In this document: piece by piece, positions 59,020 through 64,000 of the stretch
Layout of the letters: the number at the start of each line of letters is the position of its first letter
How positions within the stretch are numbered: the stretch's first letter is position 1
Assembly: GCA_021808315.1 (NCBI GenBank)
Contig: JAKBBY010000002.1
Coordinates: 1 to 64,000, forward strand
Reading direction: 5' to 3'
Source of the DNA: Pseudomonadota bacterium
Lineage (GTDB): Bacteria > Pseudomonadota > Alphaproteobacteria > Acetobacterales > Acetobacteraceae
Length of the DNA: 64,000 bases
Notes under the pieces: generated by a model
Databases searched by the model: none
Seen by the model: the letters and a program-made list of their open reading frames with translations, nothing else
Told to the model about the DNA's origin: nothing
Position numbers and translations under genes: made by a program

Positions 59020-60372
59020 ATGCCCCTGTCCATAGAATCCCTGATTGATCGGCTCGGCGGCCCGGACGCCGCCGCCAAACTCACCGCCGTCTCGACCGAA
59101 GCGGTGCGGAAATGGCGCAGCACCGGCGCAATCCCCTCGCGTCATTGGCCCACCGTGCTCGCCGCCACCGGCCTGAGCCTCGATGATCTGCCGGGCGGGG
59201 TCAATCACGCGGCATCCACCCGCAAGCCCGATCGCGCCACCGCCGCCTTGGTGCTCGGCGATGGGCGGGTATTCTGGGGCATCGGCTTTGGCGCGCCCAG
59301 CAGCGCCGATCAACAGCCCGCCGAATTGTGCTTCTCCACCGGCATGGCGGGTTACCAGGAAACCCTGACCGATCCCTCCTTTGCTGGCCAAATCATCACC
59401 TTCACCTTCCCCCATGTCGGCAATGTAGGCACCAATGCCGAGGATATCGAGGCCCGTCAGAGTTTCGCACGCGGCCTCGTGCTCAACCGGCCCATCAGCA
59501 AACCCTCAAACTGGCGCTCCACCGCATCGCTCGATGAATGGTGCGCCCGCATCGGCCTCTCGGGCATCCATAGCGTCGATACCCGCGCCCTCACCCTCTC
59601 CATCCGCGATGACGGCGCCCCCAACGCGCTGCTCGCTTTTCCGCACGACCAGAAATTCGACATCCCCGCCTTGGTCGCCCAGGCGCGCGACTGGCCCGGC
59701 CTCACCGGCATGGACCTTGCGGGCGCAGTGTCTTGCACCCAACCCTATGAATGGACCGAAACACTTTGGGACCGCGTTACCGGTTTCGGCCAGCAAACCG
59801 CGCCCTCATACACGGTGGTTGCGGTCGATTACGGCGCCAAACGCAATATTTTCCGCAATCTCGCGAGCGTCGGCTGCCGGGTGATCGTGGTGCCCGCCAC
59901 CAGCACCGCCGAGGATATTTTGCGCCACCGCCCCGATGGCGTGTTTCTCTCCAACGGCCCCGGTGATCCCGCCGCCACCGCCCGCTATGCGGTGCCCGCG
60001 ATCCGCCGGGTGCTTGAGGCAAAAATTCCGCTGTTCGGCATCTGCCTCGGCCACCAGCTCCTCGCGACCGCCCTCGGCGGCAAAACCTACAAGCTCGCGC
60101 GCGGCCATCGCGGCGCCAATCAGCCGGTGCAAGAGCTCGCGACCGGTCGGGTCGAAATCACCAGCCAAAATCACGGTTTCGCGGTCGATGAAGCCTCACT
60201 GCCGCACGGCGTCATCATCACCCACCGCAGCCTGTTCGATGGCTCGAACGAGGGCATCGCCTGCCCGGCGCAAAATTGCTTCTCGGTGCAATATCACCCC
60301 GAAGCCAGCCCCGGCCCGTCAGATGCCAATCACCTATTCAGCCGCTTCACCGCCATGATGCGCACCCCCTGA
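59020..60372 (+). CDS. carA: Carbamoyl-phosphate synthase small subunit with N-terminal HTH-like domain
   Basis: Canonical CarA from about residue 70 (AALVLGDGRVFWGIGFG) with GICLGHQLLATALG amidotransferase; residues 1-60 resemble Cro/YdaS-type HTH. Confidence 0.94.
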   Translation: MPLSIESLIDRLGGPDAAAKLTAVSTEAVRKWRSTGAIPSRHWPTVLAATGLSLDDLPGGVNHAASTRKPDRATAALVLGDGRVFWGIGFGAPSSADQQPAELCFSTGMAGYQETLTDPSFAGQIITFTFPHVGNVGTNAEDIEARQSFARGLVLNRPISKPSNWRSTASLDEWCARIGLSGIHSVDTRALTLSIRDDGAPNALLAFPHDQKFDIPALVAQARDWPGLTGMDLAGAVSCTQPYEWTETLWDRVTGFGQQTAPSYTVVAVDYGAKRNIFRNLASVGCRVIVVPATSTAEDILRHRPDGVFLSNGPGDPAATARYAVPAIRRVLEAKIPLFGICLGHQLLATALGGKTYKLARGHRGANQPVQELATGRVEITSQNHGFAVDEASLPHGVIITHRSLFDGSNEGIACPAQNCFSVQYHPEASPGPSDANHLFSRFTAMMRTP

Positions 60373-60429
60373 TAGCCCCACGCCCGCGACGATCCCAATC
60401 CCGTCCGCCTGCCCCCACGGAGCCACCTG

Positions 60430-63400
60430 ATGCCCAAGCGCACCGACCTGCACTCGATCCTGATCATCGGCGCCGGCCCGATTGTCATCGGCCAAGCTTG
60501 CGAGTTCGATTATTCCGGCGCCCAGGCCTGCAAAGCCCTGCGCGAGGAAGGCTACCGCGTCATCCTGGTCAATTCCAATCCCGCCACCATCATGACCGAC
60601 CCGGAATTGGCAGACGCCACCTATATCGAGCCAATCACGCCCGAGATGGTGGAAAAAATCATCATCAAAGAGCGCCCGGACGCCCTTCTGCCCACCATGG
60701 GCGGGCAAACCGCGCTGAACACCGCGATGACCTTGGCCAAATCCGGCATTCTCGCCAAGCACGGCGTCGAATTGATCGGCGCCAAGGCCGAGGTGATCGA
60801 TCGCGCCGAGGACCGACTGAAATTCCGCGACGCGATGGCCGAAATCGGGATCGAAAGCCCGAAAAGCCGCATCGCGCACTCGCTCGATGAGGCGAAAGCC
60901 GCCCTAGAAATTGTCGGCTTGCCCGCCGTGATCCGCCCATCCTTCACCCTCGGCGGCACCGGCGGCGGCATCGCCTATAACCGCAGCGAATTCTTCGACA
61001 TCGTCGCGGGCGGGCTCGACGCCTCCCCCACCACCGAAGTGCTGATCGAAGAAAGCGTGCTCGGTTGGAAAGAATATGAAATGGAAGTCGTGCGCGACAG
61101 CGCCGATAATTGCATCATCATCTGCTCCATCGAAAATATCGACCCGATGGGCGTGCATACCGGCGATTCCGTCACCGTCGCCCCGGCCCTGACCCTGACC
61201 GACCGCGAATTGCAAATCATGCGCGACGCCTCGATTGCCTGCCTGCGCAAAATCGGCGTCGATACCGGCGGCTCCAACGTGCAATTCGGCATCAACCCCG
61301 CCGATGGCCGCATGGTGGTGATCGAGATGAACCCGCGCGTCTCGCGCTCATCGGCCCTGGCCTCCAAAGCCACCGGCTTTCCGATTGCCAAAATCGCCGC
61401 CAAACTGGCCGTTGGCTACACGCTCGATGAATTGCGCAACGACATCACCAAAGTCACACCTGCGAGTTTCGAGCCGACCATCGATTACGTGGTGGTCAAA
61501 ATCCCCCGCTTCACCTTCGAAAAATTCCCCGGCACACCCGCCGTGCTGACCACCGCGATGAAATCGGTCGGCGAAGCCATGGCGATGGGCCGCAGCTTCC
61601 CCGAAGCCCTGCAAAAAGCCCTGCGCAGTCTCGAAACCGGCTATGCCGGCCTCGACCCGATCGAGCCACCCGGCGATGGCACGCATGACGCCTATCGCGC
61701 CGCGCTCTCCACCCCGCGCCCGGATCGCTTGCTGATCGCCGCCGCCGCCCTGCGCGCTGGGCTGAGCGTCGCGGACATCCATAACGCCTGCAAATTCGAC
61801 CCCTGGTTCATCGAGCAGCTCGCTTTGATCATCGAGGCCGAAAACCAGGTCAGCACCCAAGGCCTGCCCGATGACGCGGATGGTTGGCGCGCGCTCAAAG
61901 CCATGGGCCTATCCGATAGGCGATTAAGCACCCTGTCCGGCCTCCCCGAAGCCGACATCGCCACCACCCGCCAACGGCTCGGCGTGATCCCCACCTATCG
62001 CCGCATCGATAGCACCGCCGGCGAATTCGCCTCCGCCACCGCCTATCTCTACGCCACCTATGAGGGCGGTTTCGGCACCCCCCATTGCGAGGCCGAGCCG
62101 AGTGCGCGCACCAAAATCGTGATCCTCGGCGGCGGCCCGAACCGGATCGGCCAAGGCATCGAGTTCGATTATTGCTGCGTCCACGCCGCCTACGCCCTGC
62201 GCGATGCCGGGTTTGAGACCATCATGGTCAATTGCAACCCCGAAACCGTCTCCACCGATTACGACACCTCCGACCGGCTCTATTTCGAACCCTTATTCGC
62301 CGAAGACGTGTTAGCCCTGATCAAGCGCGAACAAGCCAACGGCCAACTGCTCGGCTGCATCGTGCAATATGGCGGGCAAACCCCGCTGAAACTCAGCCAA
62401 GCCCTCGCCGCCGCCGGCATCCCCATCCTCGGCACCTCCGCCGATGCGATCGATATCGCCGAAGATCGCGAACGCTTCCAAACCCTGCTGCACCAGCTCG
62501 GCCTGCGCCAGCCCGAAAACGGCATCGCCCGCTCCGCCGATGAAGCCGAAGCCATCGTCGCGCGCATCGGCTTCCCGGTGGTCATCCGCCCGAGCTACGT
62601 GCTCGGCGGGCGCGCCATGGAAATCGTCTATGACCTCACCAATCTGCGCCGCTACATGCGCGAGGCCGTGGTGGTCTCGGGCACCAACCCGGTGCTGATT
62701 GATCGCTATTTGAACGACGCCATCGAAGTCGATGTCGATTGCATCGCCGATGGCGAAACCGTCTATGTCGCAGGCGTGATGGAACATATCGAAGAAGCCG
62801 GCATTCACTCGGGCGATAGCGCCTGCTCGCTGCCGCCCTACTCGCTCTCCCCCGCCATCATCGATGAGTTGCGCGCCCAAACCGAAGCCATGGCCAAAGC
62901 CCTCAACGTGGTCGGGCTGATGAATGTCCAATTCGCCATCCAGCGCGATCAAGCGGGCGGCGACAATGTCTATGTGCTCGAAGTCAATCCGCGCGCCTCG
63001 CGCACCATCCCCTTCGTCGCCAAAGCCACCGGCATCCCGGTCGCCAAAATCGGCGCGCGGGTGATGGCTGGCGAAAAACTCGCCGATTTCCATCTCGACC
63101 CCAGCCTTATGCGCCGCCATGTCGCGGTCAAAGAAGCCGTCTTCCCCTTCGCCCGCTTCACCGGCGTCGATGTGCTGCTCGGCCCGGAGATGAAATCGAC
63201 CGGCGAAGTCATGGGGCTGGATGCCAGCTTCGCCCGCGCCTTTGCCAAAGCCCAGCTCGGCGCCGGCGTCAAATTGCCGCAAGCAGGCACCGTGTTTCTG
63301 TCCGTGCGCGATGCCGATAAATCCGCCATCATCCCCATCGCCCGCCGCTTCATCGAACTCGGCTTTTTGCTCCGCGCCACCCGCGGCACCGCCGCCCATC

Positions 63401-63687
63401 TCGCCAGTGCCGGCATCGCTGCCGAGCCGGTCAATAAAGTGCTCGAAGGCCGCCCCCATTGCGTCGATGCGATTCGCTCCGGCGAAATCGACCTCGTGAT
63501 CAACACCGCCTCCGGCGCGCAAACCGTCGCCGACAGCTTCGATATCCGCCGCTCCGCCCTCACCCACGGCGTGCCGCACTTCACCACCATCGCCGGTGCG
63601 CGCGCCGCCTCGCACGCCATTTCCGCCCTCGCGGCGGGCAACCTTGATGTTGCGCCGCTTCAGTCGTATTTTCGTGCCTCGTTCTGA
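60430..63687 (+). CDS. carB: Carbamoyl-phosphate synthase large subunit
   Basis: 1085 aa, duplicated ATP-grasp and MGS domain. Confidence 0.97.
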   Translation: MPKRTDLHSILIIGAGPIVIGQACEFDYSGAQACKALREEGYRVILVNSNPATIMTDPELADATYIEPITPEMVEKIIIKERPDALLPTMGGQTALNTAMTLAKSGILAKHGVELIGAKAEVIDRAEDRLKFRDAMAEIGIESPKSRIAHSLDEAKAALEIVGLPAVIRPSFTLGGTGGGIAYNRSEFFDIVAGGLDASPTTEVLIEESVLGWKEYEMEVVRDSADNCIIICSIENIDPMGVHTGDSVTVAPALTLTDRELQIMRDASIACLRKIGVDTGGSNVQFGINPADGRMVVIEMNPRVSRSSALASKATGFPIAKIAAKLAVGYTLDELRNDITKVTPASFEPTIDYVVVKIPRFTFEKFPGTPAVLTTAMKSVGEAMAMGRSFPEALQKALRSLETGYAGLDPIEPPGDGTHDAYRAALSTPRPDRLLIAAAALRAGLSVADIHNACKFDPWFIEQLALIIEAENQVSTQGLPDDADGWRALKAMGLSDRRLSTLSGLPEADIATTRQRLGVIPTYRRIDSTAGEFASATAYLYATYEGGFGTPHCEAEPSARTKIVILGGGPNRIGQGIEFDYCCVHAAYALRDAGFETIMVNCNPETVSTDYDTSDRLYFEPLFAEDVLALIKREQANGQLLGCIVQYGGQTPLKLSQALAAAGIPILGTSADAIDIAEDRERFQTLLHQLGLRQPENGIARSADEAEAIVARIGFPVVIRPSYVLGGRAMEIVYDLTNLRRYMREAVVVSGTNPVLIDRYLNDAIEVDVDCIADGETVYVAGVMEHIEEAGIHSGDSACSLPPYSLSPAIIDELRAQTEAMAKALNVVGLMNVQFAIQRDQAGGDNVYVLEVNPRASRTIPFVAKATGIPVAKIGARVMAGEKLADFHLDPSLMRRHVAVKEAVFPFARFTGVDVLLGPEMKSTGEVMGLDASFARAFAKAQLGAGVKLPQAGTVFLSVRDADKSAIIPIARRFIELGFLLRATRGTAAHLASAGIAAEPVNKVLEGRPHCVDAIRSGEIDLVINTASGAQTVADSFDIRRSALTHGVPHFTTIAGARAASHAISALAAGNLDVAPLQSYFRASF

Positions 63688-63691
63688 CGGT

Positions 63692-63717
63692 CCGGGGTCG
63701 TTTTCGCACGACCCCGG
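63692..63717 (+). terminator. Stem-loop between carB and greA
   Basis: CCGGGGTCG-ttttcgca-CGACCCCGG, 9-bp perfect stem; no T-tract. Confidence 0.45.
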
Positions 63718-63793
63718 CTCGAAAACCTGTCTCGTTGCCAACCTCCAGCCTCTCGCCCGATCAACCCGACCGGGCAAGCGTTAAGGATTAGAC

Positions 63794-64000
63794 GTGCAAA
63801 GATTTCCGATGACCGGACCTGGCCTGCAAACGCTCGAAAACGAGCTGCGCCATCTCAAGTCCGAAGAACGCCCCGCCATCATCCGCGCGATCGCTGAGGC
63901 GCGCAGCCACGGCGATCTCTCGGAAAACGCCGAATATCACGCCGCGCGCGAGCGCCAATCCTTCATCGAAGGCCGCATCGCCGAGCTCGAAGAAGTCATC
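63794..64000 (+). CDS. greA: Transcription elongation factor GreA (truncated by window end)
   Basis: GTG start; [69 protein letters not shown]. Confidence 0.93.
   Translation, partial: MQRFPMTGPGLQTLENELRHLKSEERPAIIRAIAEARSHGDLSENAEYHAARERQSFIEGRIAELEEVI

Noticed and set aside
54561-60372. yqeY-dnaG-rpoD beside divergent carA as an unusual arrangement
   Set aside because: Common macromolecular-synthesis and carAB-greA gene order in alphaproteobacteria; ordinary core genes.
62311-63777. 488-aa antisense ORF opposite carB
   Set aside because: Sits entirely over a certain CDS; low-complexity Gly/Ala/Asp-rich composition is typical of the antisense frame of GC-rich genes.

Overview
This 64 kb, GC-rich window looks like core chromosome from an acidophilic alphaproteobacterium (Acetobacteraceae-like by gene content; inferred, not tested). 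Coding density is high. I saw no tRNA, rRNA, CRISPR array, transposase or prophage genes. Recognisable blocks, in order: a TolC/adaptor/RND efflux operon; an enoyl-CoA hydratase / nitrilase-amidase / flavin monooxygenase operon; a porin; a DinG-like helicase; class I LysRS; RNase R, an S41 protease and L33; a DUF3311 + SSS symporter pair; an HpnL-like protein, thioredoxin and a thioesterase; purD; xseA; a divergent ECF sigma/anti-sigma versus DUF3034-globin-HiPIP locus; a complete kdpFABCDE operon; two tandem SSS symporters; gmk, yicC and ccrM; a YbjQ(DUF74)-PspA-hypothetical-YbjQ cassette; a TPR protein, bamB and der; rluA, a PiT transporter and a GNAT; rpoD, dnaG and yqeY; carA, carB and greA (cut by the window end). 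The observations most worth following up are: (i) the ECF-sigma locus for a periplasmic globin plus HiPIP, with two divergent promoter-like motifs TGCATCCGGAT-N13-GTAWC at identical spacing; (ii) the four-gene YbjQ/PspA cassette; (iii) CarA fused to an N-terminal HTH-like domain, with two near-identical 15-bp palindromes in its own promoter region; (iv) an unlisted 27-aa membrane microprotein upstream of kdpF; (v) a triplicated 38-bp hairpin repeat between convergent genes.
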